Assembly (NCBI GenBank): GCA_964649725.1 | Contig: CAZYTM010000004.1 | Location: 62,001-126,000, forward strand | Length of the DNA: 64,000 bases | Direction of reading: 5' to 3' | From: CAZYTM01 sp964649725 | Lineage (GTDB): Bacteria; Desulfobacterota; Desulfuromonadia; Geobacterales; Geobacteraceae | Part shown: one piece after another, positions 7,933 through 16,897 of the stretch | How positions within the stretch are numbered: the first letter of the stretch is position 1 | Layout: each line of letters begins with the position of its first letter | The notes under the pieces: generated by a model | Database searches by the model: none | What the model was told of the DNA's origin: nothing | Seen by the model: the letters and a program-made list of their open reading frames with translations, nothing else | Translations under genes and position numbers: made by a program

Positions 7933-9288
7933 ATGAAAAAACTATTCGGGACTGATGGGGTTCGAGGCGTTGCAAATGTATATCCGATGACTATCGAAAT
8001 GGCGATGCAAATCGGACGTGCCGCTGCATATATTTTTAAAAATGGCTATAAGCGCCATCGTATAGTCATTGGTAAAGATACTCGACTCTCTGGCTATATG
8101 ATAGAAAATGCTCTTGCCGCTGGAATCAACTCCATGGGGGTTGATGTCCTGTTGGTTGGTCCGTTACCAACCCCAGGCATAGCCCATATTACTTCATCAA
8201 TGCGAGCTGATGCAGGTGTAGTAATCTCTGCATCTCATAACCCCTTTCAGGATAATGGCATTAAATTTTTCTGTCGCGATGGGTTCAAGCTTCCGGACGC
8301 GATGGAATTGAAAATTGAGAGTCTCATATTTTCTAAGAAAATAGATTCATTACGCCCGATTGCGACAGAAGTTGGTAAAGCATATCGGATTGACGATGCG
8401 GTAGGAAGGTATATTGTTTTTCTTAAAAGCACTTTCCCTAAAGATATAGACCTGTCAGGGATGAAAATAGTTCTTGATTGTGCTAATGGCGCTGCATATA
8501 AGGTAGCTCCTGCAGTTCTTGAAGAACTAGGCGCAGAGGTAATACCCATAGGTGTCAAGCCTAATGGAACAAATATTAATGCAGGATGTGGATCACTTTA
8601 TCCACAGGGTATAAGTGAAGCGGTAAAAGAGCATCGAGCAGATTTAGGGATAGCTCTTGACGGCGATGCCGACAGAGTTATTTTTGCCGATGAATTTGGT
8701 AACGAGGTAGATGGAGACCAAATTATGGCAATTTGTGCAACTAATCTTATAAAGCATCGTAAGCTTCGCAAAAATACATTGGTTGCAACTGTTATGAGTA
8801 ATATGGGGCTTGACATAGCGTTGAAAAGAGTCGGTGGTAAGGTGATTAAAACTGATGTAGGGGACAGATATGTTGTTGAGCAGATGCGCAAAGGTGGTTA
8901 TAATTTAGGGGGAGAACAGTCAGGGCACATGGTCTTTTTAGATTATAACACTACAGGTGACGGTCTTTTGTCTGCTTTGCAGGTACTGGCAATAATGAGA
9001 CAGAAGGGTAGTCGCCTGTCGGAACTGGCTGAAGTTATGATCCCCTTGCCACAGGTATTAGTCAATGTCAGAGTGGAGGAGAAGAAGGATATTTTGACTA
9101 TTCCTGAAATAGCTAGACTTGTGTCTGAAGTTGAGGCAAAGCTGAAAGATGAGGGGCGCATACTAATACGTTATTCAGGGACAGAGCCGCTATTGCGCAT
9201 TATGCTTGAAGGGCAGGATAAATATCAAATTACTGATTGGGCGAAAGAGATTGCAGAAAAGGTTGAAAAAACGATTGGGGGCAAGTAG
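7933..9288 (+). CDS. glmM: Phosphoglucosamine mutase
   Basis: Converts glucosamine-6-phosphate to glucosamine-1-phosphate for peptidoglycan and LPS precursors. The catalytic serine is S101 in SASHNP, the metal loop is DGDADR at 243-248, and the C-terminal phosphate-binding RYSGTEPLLR is intact. Its 451 residues match the family. ATG 7933 is preceded by GGAGAAG. It follows ybbR by 22 bases in the c-di-AMP module; in other bacteria GlmM directly inhibits CdaA. pdxJ begins three bases after its stop. Confidence 0.97.
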   Translation: MKKLFGTDGVRGVANVYPMTIEMAMQIGRAAAYIFKNGYKRHRIVIGKDTRLSGYMIENALAAGINSMGVDVLLVGPLPTPGIAHITSSMRADAGVVISASHNPFQDNGIKFFCRDGFKLPDAMELKIESLIFSKKIDSLRPIATEVGKAYRIDDAVGRYIVFLKSTFPKDIDLSGMKIVLDCANGAAYKVAPAVLEELGAEVIPIGVKPNGTNINAGCGSLYPQGISEAVKEHRADLGIALDGDADRVIFADEFGNEVDGDQIMAICATNLIKHRKLRKNTLVATVMSNMGLDIALKRVGGKVIKTDVGDRYVVEQMRKGGYNLGGEQSGHMVFLDYNTTGDGLLSALQVLAIMRQKGSRLSELAEVMIPLPQVLVNVRVEEKKDILTIPEIARLVSEVEAKLKDEGRILIRYSGTEPLLRIMLEGQDKYQITDWAKEIAEKVEKTIGGK

Positions 9289-9290
9289 GA

Positions 9291-10010
9291 ATGGCTAAAC
9301 TTGGTGTAAACATCGATCACGTTGCGACAATAAGAGAGGCACGAGGTGGAAACGAGCCTGATCCTGTTGCTGCAGCTGTAATTGCAGAACTTGCTGGAGC
9401 TGATGGAATAACAGTGCATCTGCGAGAGGATCGTCGTCATATTCAGGATCGTGATCTGAAGTTGTTACGTCAAACAATAAGGACCCGGCTTAATTTGGAA
9501 ATGGCTGCTTCTGAAGAAATGGTTACTATCGCAGCGTCAATCAAACCAGACATATGTACTTTAGTGCCTGAGAAACGCCAGGAGCTTACCACAGAGGGTG
9601 GTCTTGACGTTCGTCTTAATGGTGCATATATCGGTGTTTCAGTAGAACGACTTCAACAGAATGGTATTATTGTTAGTCTTTTCGTCGATCCTGACCCAGA
9701 CCAGATAAAGGCCGCAAATAAAATTGGTGCTGACTATGTGGAAATACATACCGGAGCGTTTGCGGTTGCACATGACTGGAAAAGTAAGGAACAGGAACTT
9801 CTGAAAATCGAGAATGCAGTTAGACTTGCAACCAAGCTAGGTCTTGGGGTTAACGCAGGACATGGGCTCAACTATTCAAATGTTAAAATGATTGCTGCAT
9901 TGGGAAGTATTGAAGAATTTAACATTGGCCATGCTATAGTCTCTCGAGCAGTTCTCGTAGGGCTTGATAGGGCTGTACGTGATATGATTGATCTTATAAA
10001 GTATTCTTGA
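9291..10010 (+). CDS. pdxJ: Pyridoxine 5'-phosphate synthase
   Basis: Last ring-closing step of the DXP-dependent vitamin B6 pathway: 1-deoxyxylulose-5-phosphate plus aminoacetone phosphate gives PNP. The 239-residue TIM barrel starts with LGVNIDHVATIREAR and contains HLREDRRHI, YIGVSVERL, VEIHTGAFA and the loop NAGHGLNYSN. All are typical of PdxJ. The ATG lies three bases after the glmM stop and uses AGGA overlapping that stop. Its substrate is the product of dxs, encoded in this window at 52.9 kb. Confidence 0.96.
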   Translation: MAKLGVNIDHVATIREARGGNEPDPVAAAVIAELAGADGITVHLREDRRHIQDRDLKLLRQTIRTRLNLEMAASEEMVTIAASIKPDICTLVPEKRQELTTEGGLDVRLNGAYIGVSVERLQQNGIIVSLFVDPDPDQIKAANKIGADYVEIHTGAFAVAHDWKSKEQELLKIENAVRLATKLGLGVNAGHGLNYSNVKMIAALGSIEEFNIGHAIVSRAVLVGLDRAVRDMIDLIKYS

Positions 10011-10016
10011 GATTTT

Positions 10017-10397
10017 ATGTTATTCGGTATTGGCATTGACATAGTTGCAATATCAAGGTTTGAGCGTTTTATTGCAGACAATAATATCGCACTTATTGAG
10101 CGCCTATTTACACCCGCTGAAAGAGAATATTGTTCAGCGCGAAAACGCAGTGCACAGCATTTCGCTCTTCGATTTGCAGCCAAGGAATCATATCTAAAGG
10201 CACTAGGAACTGGGCTTCGGGATGGCATCTCATGGCAGGATATGGAAATAGTCAACGATACTAACGGTAAACCTCACATGCAATTATCTGGTATGGCCAA
10301 GGTTCAATTCGACTCTAATCATCTGAGCCGTATTTTTGTTTCATTGTCTCACGATGGGGATAGTGCGATTGCATCAGTTGTTTTGGAGAAGCCATGA
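10017..10397 (+). CDS. acpS: Holo-[acyl-carrier-protein] synthase
   Basis: Transfers phosphopantetheine from CoA to the serine of acyl carrier protein. The 126-residue product begins with the GIGIDIVAISRFE motif, whose aspartate binds Mg2+. RFAAKESYLKALGTG is the second signature. VSLSHDGDSAIASVV closes the fold. It sits in the usual place between pdxJ and nnr, and its stop overlaps the next start by four bases (ATGA). Confidence 0.96.
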   Translation: MLFGIGIDIVAISRFERFIADNNIALIERLFTPAEREYCSARKRSAQHFALRFAAKESYLKALGTGLRDGISWQDMEIVNDTNGKPHMQLSGMAKVQFDSNHLSRIFVSLSHDGDSAIASVVLEKP

Positions 10398-11947
10398 AAG
10401 TTGTGACCGCTACAACAATGCAACAGTTGGATCAACGGACTATTTCTGAATTTGGTATTGATGGCCTGACATTAATGGAAAACGCTGGTCGATGTTGCGC
10501 TGAATTGATCGAAGCTGAATATGGTCCCCTCTCTCGAACAATAGTCGTAATTGCAGGAAAAGGTAATAATGGCGGTGATGGATATGTAATTGCGCGCATT
10601 CTTGGCGAACATGGCTGGAAAACTAGAGTCATAGTTTTAGCCAGACGTGAAGAGATAGCTGGAGATGCCAGAGTAAATCTGGACTTGCTTGCACCCGATA
10701 GAGTTACCTTTGCAACGGAGTCTTCTGCTCTGCTCGAAGAGTTTAAACTCATGGCAGAAGACGTTATACTGGTAGATGCAATATTTGGAACCGGTCTACG
10801 TAATAAAGCAACTGGTCTTTTTGTCGAAGCTATTGAAATAATCAATTCAACCAATAATCCAGTTATAGCTATAGATATACCCTCGGGAATTGATGCTAAT
10901 AACGGTTTGGTCCTAGGTTCAGCAATACGTGCTAACCTTACAGTTACATTTGCCCTTGCCAAAGTTGGCCATGTACTCTATCCAGGAGCAGAATTTACTG
11001 GTAAATTGATTGTTGTTGATATAGGAATCCCTGCCGAACTTACATCTGGAACTGATGTGTTTGAATTTCTGGATATAGATTCAATTAGTCCAATGCTTCG
11101 CCGTCGTGAGCTTCAGTCTCATAAAGGTAGTAATGGACATGTTTTTATAGTTGCTGGTTCAACTGGAAAAACTGGGGCGGCAGCAATGGCTGCCAACAGT
11201 GCTGTTCGTGCCGGAGCTGGGTTGGTGACACTTGCTATCCCCGCAAGTTTAAACCCAATACTAGAAATTAAAACTACGGAAGCAATGACTCTTTCTCTGC
11301 CTGACAATGGTAATGGTTTTTTTGGGGGGGATTGCCAATCAGTTCTTGAGCAGGCATCCAGAGACAAGAGTGTAATTGCTATAGGTCCAGGAGTTGGGAT
11401 GCATCCTGTGACATCCAAATTGGTTCGGGATTTCCTAGGGAGTGTGAGATCACCTCTTATAATTGATGCTGATGGATTAAATGCAATTGCCGTTGATATG
11501 AATATTCTAATTGCACGGCAAAATTCAATATTGATTTTTACCCCTCACCCCGGCGAAATGGCACGTCTTTCTGGGTTATCCACGGCAGAAGTTGAATCTG
11601 ATCGTTTAGGTGTAGCTAAGGCTTTTGCTCAGAAATATAACGTTCATCTGATACTGAAAGGTTCACGTACTGTAATTGCATCACCGGATGGGTCTTTGGC
11701 TATTAACGGCAGTGGGAATCCGGGTATGGCAACAGGTGGTATGGGCGATGTGCTTACAGGTGTTTTGGCAGCATTAATTGCTCAAGGGTATTCTCCTGAA
11801 CATTCGTGCCGGATCGGGGTGTTTTTGCATGGATATGCTGCTGATATAGTATCTAGAGAGAAAGGTGAAATAGGTATGTCAGCTGTTGATGTCCAGGAGT
11901 GCCTACCATATGCGTTAAAGGAAATTATGTCTTTCATGCATAATTAG
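10394..11947 (+). CDS. nnr: Bifunctional NAD(P)H-hydrate epimerase / ADP-dependent NAD(P)H-hydrate dehydratase
   Basis: Repairs hydrated, inactive NADH and NADPH. The N-terminal YjeF_N epimerase (about 1-215) contains AGKGNNGGDGYVIAR and DAIFGTGL. The C-terminal ribokinase-like dehydratase (about 230-510) contains SHKGSNGHVFIVAGS, the nucleotide-site GGMGDVLTG and TPHPGEMARL. At 517 residues it is the full fused form. It overlaps acpS by four bases. The run from folP to here is closely spaced, so one transcript is likely. Confidence 0.95.
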   Translation: MKVVTATTMQQLDQRTISEFGIDGLTLMENAGRCCAELIEAEYGPLSRTIVVIAGKGNNGGDGYVIARILGEHGWKTRVIVLARREEIAGDARVNLDLLAPDRVTFATESSALLEEFKLMAEDVILVDAIFGTGLRNKATGLFVEAIEIINSTNNPVIAIDIPSGIDANNGLVLGSAIRANLTVTFALAKVGHVLYPGAEFTGKLIVVDIGIPAELTSGTDVFEFLDIDSISPMLRRRELQSHKGSNGHVFIVAGSTGKTGAAAMAANSAVRAGAGLVTLAIPASLNPILEIKTTEAMTLSLPDNGNGFFGGDCQSVLEQASRDKSVIAIGPGVGMHPVTSKLVRDFLGSVRSPLIIDADGLNAIAVDMNILIARQNSILIFTPHPGEMARLSGLSTAEVESDRLGVAKAFAQKYNVHLILKGSRTVIASPDGSLAINGSGNPGMATGGMGDVLTGVLAALIAQGYSPEHSCRIGVFLHGYAADIVSREKGEIGMSAVDVQECLPYALKEIMSFMHN

Positions 11948-11990
11948 TAGTGTTTTACTGATAGATAAACTGGATAATATTGAGGAGAAA

Positions 11991-12449
11991 ATGATGCTTG
12001 CTGCTAAAGATATAATGACAACAAATGTATTGTCAGTACAGAGGAATATGGGAGTGCGTGAACTGGCAAAATTCTTTGCCGATAATCGCATCAGCAGTGC
12101 GCCAGTAGTAGACGATAATGGTGACTTGATAGGATTCATTACAGAGAGTGACCTTATAGAACAGGATCGCAGCCTTCATCTCCCTACCGTTATATCACTT
12201 TTTGACTGGGTTATTTATCTTGAAAGTGCAAAGAAATTCGAAAGAGACCTGCAGAAGATGACAGGTCAATCAGTTGGTGATATTTGTGCAGAAAATGTAA
12301 CAGTAATAACACCTGAAACGTTGCTTAGCGAAATTGCAGATATAATGAGCAATCTTAAATATCATGCCCTCCCGGTAGTAGTAGGACGGAAAGTTGTTGG
12401 GATTGTGGCGCGTATAGACTTGATACGAACTCTGATCAATCAGGATTAA
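11991..12449 (+). CDS. CBS-domain pair protein
   Basis: A 152-residue cytoplasmic protein made of two CBS motifs, about residues 5-60 (ending VVDDNGDLIGFITESDL) and 93-150 (ending VVVGRKVVGIVARIDLI). CBS pairs bind adenosyl ligands such as AMP, ATP or SAM and regulate partners. No catalytic domain is attached, so partner and ligand are unknown. A clear ribosome site, GAGGAGAAA, precedes ATG 11991/11994. It lies between nnr and tsaE, and tsaE starts one base after its stop. A link to energy or c-di-AMP sensing is only a guess. Confidence 0.85.
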   Translation: MMLAAKDIMTTNVLSVQRNMGVRELAKFFADNRISSAPVVDDNGDLIGFITESDLIEQDRSLHLPTVISLFDWVIYLESAKKFERDLQKMTGQSVGDICAENVTVITPETLLSEIADIMSNLKYHALPVVVGRKVVGIVARIDLIRTLINQD

Positions 12450-12450
12450 C

Positions 12451-12948
12451 GTGTTAAAACTGTTGTCTCGCTCAGCTTATGATACAGCAAAAATTGGTGA
12501 ATTGCTGGGGACTTTGATTAAGTCCGGCGATTTTATTTCTCTGCGAGGAGAACTAGGTGCTGGTAAAACCTGTTTTGCAGGTGGTGTGGCTTCAGGTCTT
12601 GGGATTGATAAATCGTTACCTGTAACAAGTCCAACCTATACAATTATGAATCATTATCAAGGTCGGATTGAGCTGTTTCACTTTGATTTCTACCGCCTCA
12701 ATGGACCTGATGATATTGCTGAGCTAGGTTTTGAAGATTATTTTTATAGTTCTGGGGTTTGCTTAGTAGAATGGGCAGAGCGCCTTTCTGGTGAAATGCC
12801 GGAGCAGTATATCTTGATAAATTTCATCCTGCTGGATGTAGGATGTCGTAGTATTCAATTCGAACCTCATGGGGCTAGATATAATTATCTAGTGGAGCAA
12901 TTAGCATCTTTATGTAAAAAATGGTTTGACCATGCACTAGTTTCTTGA
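12451..12948 (+). CDS. tsaE: tRNA threonylcarbamoyladenosine biosynthesis ATPase TsaE
   Basis: A small P-loop ATPase that works with TsaB and TsaD to make t6A at position 37 of ANN-decoding tRNAs. Walker A is GELGAGKT (33-40). SPTYTIMNHY and HFDFYRL follow, then the LVEWAERL motif. Its 165 residues match the family. It starts with GTG one base after the CBS gene, indicating coupling. tsaB and tsaD are not in the window. It ends the long operon before the lysC promoter. Confidence 0.94.
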   Translation: MLKLLSRSAYDTAKIGELLGTLIKSGDFISLRGELGAGKTCFAGGVASGLGIDKSLPVTSPTYTIMNHYQGRIELFHFDFYRLNGPDDIAELGFEDYFYSSGVCLVEWAERLSGEMPEQYILINFILLDVGCRSIQFEPHGARYNYLVEQLASLCKKWFDHALVS

Positions 12949-12970
12949 TATTTAACATCATTACTTATCT

Positions 12971-12999
12971 TTGAATATATAGAAGTTATCTTTTATTAT
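12971..12999 (+). promoter_or_regulatory. Promoter of lysC
   Basis: TTGAAT at 12971-12976 and TATTAT at 12994-12999 with a 17-base spacer. The predicted start near 13006 leaves a leader of about 20 bases, too short for a lysine riboswitch. Confidence 0.65.
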
Positions 13000-13027
13000 C
13001 ACTATTATTTCTAAGGAGGAATAGTTC

Positions 13028-14245
13028 ATGGCTCTGGTGGTCCAAAAGTACGGTGGAACCTCAATGGGGTCGATAGAGCGAATCCGTAATGTTGCTAAAC
13101 GGGTTGCCAAAACCTATGATGCTGGTAATGACATGATAGTCGTTGTGTCAGCAATGTCTGGTGAGACTAACAAACTAGTTGCTCTGGCAAATGATATTTG
13201 TGAATTCCCAGATAATCGTGAGTATGATGTATTGGTAGCGTCTGGTGAGCAGGTCTCAATTGCACTATTAGCCATATGCCTAAAATCTATGGGATATAAA
13301 GCTAAATCTTATCATGGATGGCAAGTCCCTATAGTTACTGATAATGCTTTTAGTAAAGCACGAATTGAAGAGATCCCTGATACGAAAATTAGATCTGATC
13401 TTAAGGGTGGGACAATAGTAATTGTTGCCGGATTTCAAGGGATTGATAGCGATGGTAACGTAACTACCCTTGGTCGTGGAGGCTCAGATACATCTGCTGT
13501 CGCAATAGCAGCAGCTCTCAATGCAGATGTATGCGAAATTTTTACTGATGTGGATGGAGTTTATACTACAGATCCAAACATATGTTCCGATGCTCGGAAA
13601 GTGGACAAGGTCTCTTACGAAGAAATGCTTGAATTGGCAAGCCTTGGCGCCAAAGTTTTACAAATCCGCTCGGTAGAATTTGCAAAAAAATATAATGTGG
13701 ACGTACATGTTCGCTCCAGCTTCAATGAAAACCCAGGAACTATGGTTACCAAGGAGGATAAGGATATGGAAGCAGTTCTAGTCTCAGGTATAGCTTATGA
13801 TAAAAATGAAACAAAGATTGCCGTTATGCATGTCCCTGACAAACCAGGGATTGCGGCTAAAATCCTCTCGCCCCTTTCTGATGCCAACATCTCAGTAGAT
13901 ATGATTGTGCAGAATGTAAGTGAAGCCGGTATGACAGATTTTACGTTTACAGTCACTAAAGCTGATTTCAAGAAGGCACTTGCTATAACCAAGGAAACAG
14001 CAAATGATGTTAGTGCGAAAGAAGTGTTGACTGATGAGAACATTTCGAAAATTTCTATCGTAGGGGTTGGCATGAGAAGTCACGCTGGTGTCGCCACTAA
14101 AATGTTCCAGACTCTTGCAAGGGAAGGCATAAATATTCAGATGATTTCTACTTCTGAAATTAAAGTTTCAGTTGTAATTGATGCCAAATATACTGAACTG
14201 GCTGTTAGAGTCTTACATGATTCATTTGGCTTAGCCAGTAATTAG
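13028..14245 (+). CDS. lysC: Aspartate kinase
   Basis: Phosphorylates aspartate, the committed step toward lysine, threonine and methionine. The kinase domain opens with VQKYGGTSMGS and contains TTLGRGGSDTSAVA and the EIFTDVDGVYTTDP segment. Two ACT domains at about 270-400 provide feedback control. Its 405 residues match the monofunctional class with tandem ACT domains. AAGGAGG six bases upstream and a good promoter indicate strong expression. It is followed by a terminator and then cimA, so amino acid synthesis genes are grouped here. Confidence 0.96.
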   Translation: MALVVQKYGGTSMGSIERIRNVAKRVAKTYDAGNDMIVVVSAMSGETNKLVALANDICEFPDNREYDVLVASGEQVSIALLAICLKSMGYKAKSYHGWQVPIVTDNAFSKARIEEIPDTKIRSDLKGGTIVIVAGFQGIDSDGNVTTLGRGGSDTSAVAIAAALNADVCEIFTDVDGVYTTDPNICSDARKVDKVSYEEMLELASLGAKVLQIRSVEFAKKYNVDVHVRSSFNENPGTMVTKEDKDMEAVLVSGIAYDKNETKIAVMHVPDKPGIAAKILSPLSDANISVDMIVQNVSEAGMTDFTFTVTKADFKKALAITKETANDVSAKEVLTDENISKISIVGVGMRSHAGVATKMFQTLAREGINIQMISTSEIKVSVVIDAKYTELAVRVLHDSFGLASN

Positions 14246-14273
14246 TTATCTGAGCATGTAGAATATAGTTTTT

Positions 14274-14308
14274 AAGGGGTTGGCGTGATTGCGTCAGCCC
14301 CTTTGTCT
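14274..14308 (+). terminator. Terminator-like hairpin after lysC
   Basis: AAGGGGTTGGCG (14274-14285) pairs with CGTCAGCCCCTT (14292-14303) over 12 positions with two wobbles. The following T-stretch is short and interrupted. Confidence 0.65.
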
Positions 14309-14369
14309 ATCAAATCGAACTCAATCAGAACTAGAATCAGCAATAAATATTATAGCTGGAAATGTAATG

Positions 14370-14398
14370 TTGAATTATCCATCAAATTTCCATATAAT
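14370..14398 (+). promoter_or_regulatory. Promoter of cimA
   Basis: TTGAAT (14370-14375), 17 bases, then a perfect TATAAT (14393-14398). It predicts a leader of about 32 bases ending in the ribosome site GGTGGGAG. Confidence 0.75.
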
Positions 14399-14436
14399 AT
14401 TGTTTTATTACAAAATAACATAGTAAAGGTGGGAGC

Positions 14437-16026
14437 ATGAGTCTTGTAAAATTATATGATACTACATTGCGTGACGGTACTCAGGCAGAAGACATTTCGT
14501 TTTTAGTTGAAGACAAAATTAGAATAGCTCATAAACTTGACGAGATTGGAATTCATTATATTGAAGGGGGCTGGCCAGGCAGTAACCCTAAAGATGTAGC
14601 TTTTTTTAAAGATATCAAGAAAGAAAAATTAGTTCAGGCAAAAATTGCAGCATTTGGCTCAACTCGTCGAGCAAAAGTAACTCCTGACAAAGATCAGAAT
14701 ATACGAACTCTTGTTCAGGCAGAACCCGATGCAATTACAATTTTTGGAAAGACTTGGGATTTCCATGTACGTGAAGCATTACGAATCTCATTGGATGAAA
14801 ATCTTGAACTCATATTTGATTCACTTGAATATCTAAAAAAACATGCTCAAGAAGTATTCTATGATGCAGAGCATTTTTTTGATGGTTTTAAGGCAAACCC
14901 TGAATATGCTATAAAAACTCTAAAAGCAGCTGAAGATGCAAATGCAGACTGTATAATTCTTTGTGATACAAATGGTGGCACAATGCCATATGAAGTTGTT
15001 AAGATAATAAATGAAATCAAGAAGAAGATTAAGACTCCTCTTGGTATTCACACGCACAATGATTCAGACTGCGCAGTGGCAAATTCGCTACATGCAGTTG
15101 ATCAAGGGATTGTACATGTACAAGGTACAATTAATGGGTTTGGCGAACGTTGCGGTAATGCAAATCTTTGTTCAATAATCCCAGCACTTAAATTGAAAAT
15201 GCAGAGGCAATGTGTCAGCGATGATCAGCTAAAAAAGATTAGAGAACTATCTCGCTATGTATTCGAATTAGCTAATATATCCCCAAATAAGCACCAGCCG
15301 TATGTTGGTAACTCGGCTTTTGCACATAAAGGTGGAGTTCATGTTTCAGCAATTCAGCGTCACCCAGAGACTTATGAACATCTTAGGCCTGAACTGGTTG
15401 GGAATTCAACAAGGGTCCTTGTTTCTGATTTGTCAGGTCGTTCAAACATACTTGCTAAGGCCGAAGAATTTAACATAAATTTGGACAGTAAAGACCCAGT
15501 AACATTGGAAATACTTGATAATATCAAAGAAATGGAAAATCGAGGTTATCAGTTTGAAGGGGCCGAGGCTTCATTTGAACTACTAATGAAGCGGGCATTG
15601 GGAACTCACAGGAAATATTTTTCGATAATTGGGTTTAGAGTCATTGATGAAAAACGTCATGAAGAGCAGAAGCCGATCTCAGAAGCGACAATTATGGTAA
15701 AAGTAGGAGGGAAGGTAGAGCATACTGCAGCTGAAGGAAATGGGCCGGTCAATGCTCTTGACAACGCAGTTAGAAAGGCTTTGGAAAAATTTTATCCTAA
15801 ACTGAAGGAGGTTAAGTTGCTCGATTATAAAGTTCGTGTACTTCCTGCAGGACAAGGAACTGCATCTGCCATCAGAGTCTTAATTGAATCAGGAGATAAA
15901 GAAAGTCGATGGGGAACTGTAGGTGTTTCCGACAATATAATCGATGCTTCTTATCAGGCATTAATTGATAGTATAGAGTATAAACTTCATAAAGGGGATG
16001 AGCCAGCAGAAACTGCAAAGAAATGA
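14437..16026 (+). CDS. cimA: (R)-citramalate synthase
   Basis: Condenses pyruvate with acetyl-CoA to citramalate, the threonine-independent route to isoleucine used by Geobacter. The N-terminal HMGL-type barrel starts LYDTTLRDGTQAEDI and has the metal site HTHNDSDCAVANS. It is followed by NGFGERCGNANL and, after a linker, the LeuA dimerisation/regulatory domain (about 390-520). Its 529 residues fit the long CimA group (LeuA-like group B) rather than 2-isopropylmalate synthase; that distinction is by similarity read by eye. It has its own promoter and a GGTGGGAG ribosome site. Confidence 0.93.
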   Translation: MSLVKLYDTTLRDGTQAEDISFLVEDKIRIAHKLDEIGIHYIEGGWPGSNPKDVAFFKDIKKEKLVQAKIAAFGSTRRAKVTPDKDQNIRTLVQAEPDAITIFGKTWDFHVREALRISLDENLELIFDSLEYLKKHAQEVFYDAEHFFDGFKANPEYAIKTLKAAEDANADCIILCDTNGGTMPYEVVKIINEIKKKIKTPLGIHTHNDSDCAVANSLHAVDQGIVHVQGTINGFGERCGNANLCSIIPALKLKMQRQCVSDDQLKKIRELSRYVFELANISPNKHQPYVGNSAFAHKGGVHVSAIQRHPETYEHLRPELVGNSTRVLVSDLSGRSNILAKAEEFNINLDSKDPVTLEILDNIKEMENRGYQFEGAEASFELLMKRALGTHRKYFSIIGFRVIDEKRHEEQKPISEATIMVKVGGKVEHTAAEGNGPVNALDNAVRKALEKFYPKLKEVKLLDYKVRVLPAGQGTASAIRVLIESGDKESRWGTVGVSDNIIDASYQALIDSIEYKLHKGDEPAETAKK

Positions 16027-16073
16027 AAATATTGTTAATTTAAGTCGTATTATTTTATATTCTTAGTTATCTA

Positions 16074-16117
16074 AAAGCCATAAATCTTCCGCAAAGGGAT
16101 ATGTGGCTTTATTATTT
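16074..16117 (+). terminator. Terminator of cimA
   Basis: AAAGCCATAAATC (16074-16086) pairs with GATATGTGGCTTT (16098-16110) with one mismatch and one wobble; a T/A-rich stretch follows. Confidence 0.6.
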
Positions 16118-16575
16118 TATAGAGAATAAGTCACTTTGTTGTCATGCATCCATTTGTTGCGATGTAATGCAATTACTGTAACGTCAATAATATGGCGCCA
16201 TTCAACCACTCCCCTTTTCTACAAATATAATTATATTTCTAAATCTACGGCTTCTGGAGTTATTATTGATTTGTCGCGTGTAATGCTGATAATCATGGAA
16301 TAATATGAAAAGAATAGGTGCAACTTAAGTAAATTACCATCATCATACTGCTGTTTTTTTTTTCGAAAAGGAGTATTAGGTTTGTATTGCATGGTAGGAA
16401 TATCGTTTATGGCAACAAGTATAAATTGTTAGTGGCCGTCAAATTCATGGCGCTATTAGTCCTGCCTTCGCTTTAATATTTAATCAATTGATTGTAATTC
16501 GATATATTCCAAATATATAAAGAATATTTTCTTAGGCGATAACTTCTTGATAAAATTGGGTACTTTATCGGATTT
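16118..16575. other. Gene-poor AT-rich spacer before the zinc-ribbon gene
   Basis: No convincing coding frame is visible on either strand. An AAGGAG near 16369 precedes only a 16-codon frame. I see no RNA gene and no repeat; base composition is even more AT-rich than the surroundings. Confidence 0.6.
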
Positions 16576-16604
16576 TTGACTACATGAATTAATACAATTG
16601 TTAT
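16576..16604 (+). promoter_or_regulatory. Candidate promoter of the zinc-ribbon gene
   Basis: TTGACT at 16576-16581 and TGTTAT at 16599-16604 with a 17-base spacer. The -10 box matches the consensus at four of six positions. Confidence 0.4.
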
Positions 16605-16679
16605 CGAGATATCATTTTGGCACATATGGTGAAATGTACGGGATACTTGAATTTGATAAAATTATATGGGGGTATCAGT

Positions 16680-16835
16680 ATGCAATGTCCCAAATGTAAA
16701 GGTCGTATGTTTGCAGAGAAATTTTATGATTTTGTTCGATCTTTTGATGCTTGGAAATGCACCTGTTGTGGTGAAGTTATTGACCCAACAATATTAGCTA
16801 ACAGAGCAAGGAATCACAATCTTTATCTAGGCTGA
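16680..16835 (+). CDS. Small zinc-ribbon protein
   Basis: A 51-residue protein with two CxxC knuckles, MQCPKCKGRM at the N-terminus and WKCTCCGEVID in the middle, followed by a conserved-looking ILANRARN tail. ATG 16680 is chosen because GGGGGTA lies six bases before it; the frame could extend to 16617, but the zinc knuckle then loses its terminal position. Small proteins with this pattern occur, often as several paralogs, in Geobacter genomes; none has a function that I know. It stands alone in about 1.6 kb of non-coding DNA, with its own candidate promoter and a strong terminator, so it is probably a real independent gene. Confidence 0.8.
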   Translation: MQCPKCKGRMFAEKFYDFVRSFDAWKCTCCGEVIDPTILANRARNHNLYLG

Positions 16836-16865
16836 TACAAAAAATATAAGCTTAATACTATCTAA

Positions 16866-16897
16866 AAAAAGGGGGGGGGTAAAACTCCCCCTTTTTC
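16866..16897 (+). terminator. Terminator of the zinc-ribbon gene
   Basis: AAAAAGGGGG (A-run 16864-16870, G-run 16871-16879) pairs with CCCCCTTTTT (16887-16896). The flanking A and T runs make it potentially bidirectional. Confidence 0.8.

Noticed and set aside
10432..10962. 176-codon frame antisense to nnr
   Set aside because: Shadow frame over a conserved bifunctional enzyme.
12949..13027. Lysine riboswitch upstream of lysC
   Set aside because: The leader from the predicted start is only about 20 bases, far too short for the roughly 170-base aptamer.
16382..16432. 16-codon frame preceded by AAGGAG
   Set aside because: Too short and without features; a leader peptide cannot be supported because no regulated gene follows closely.
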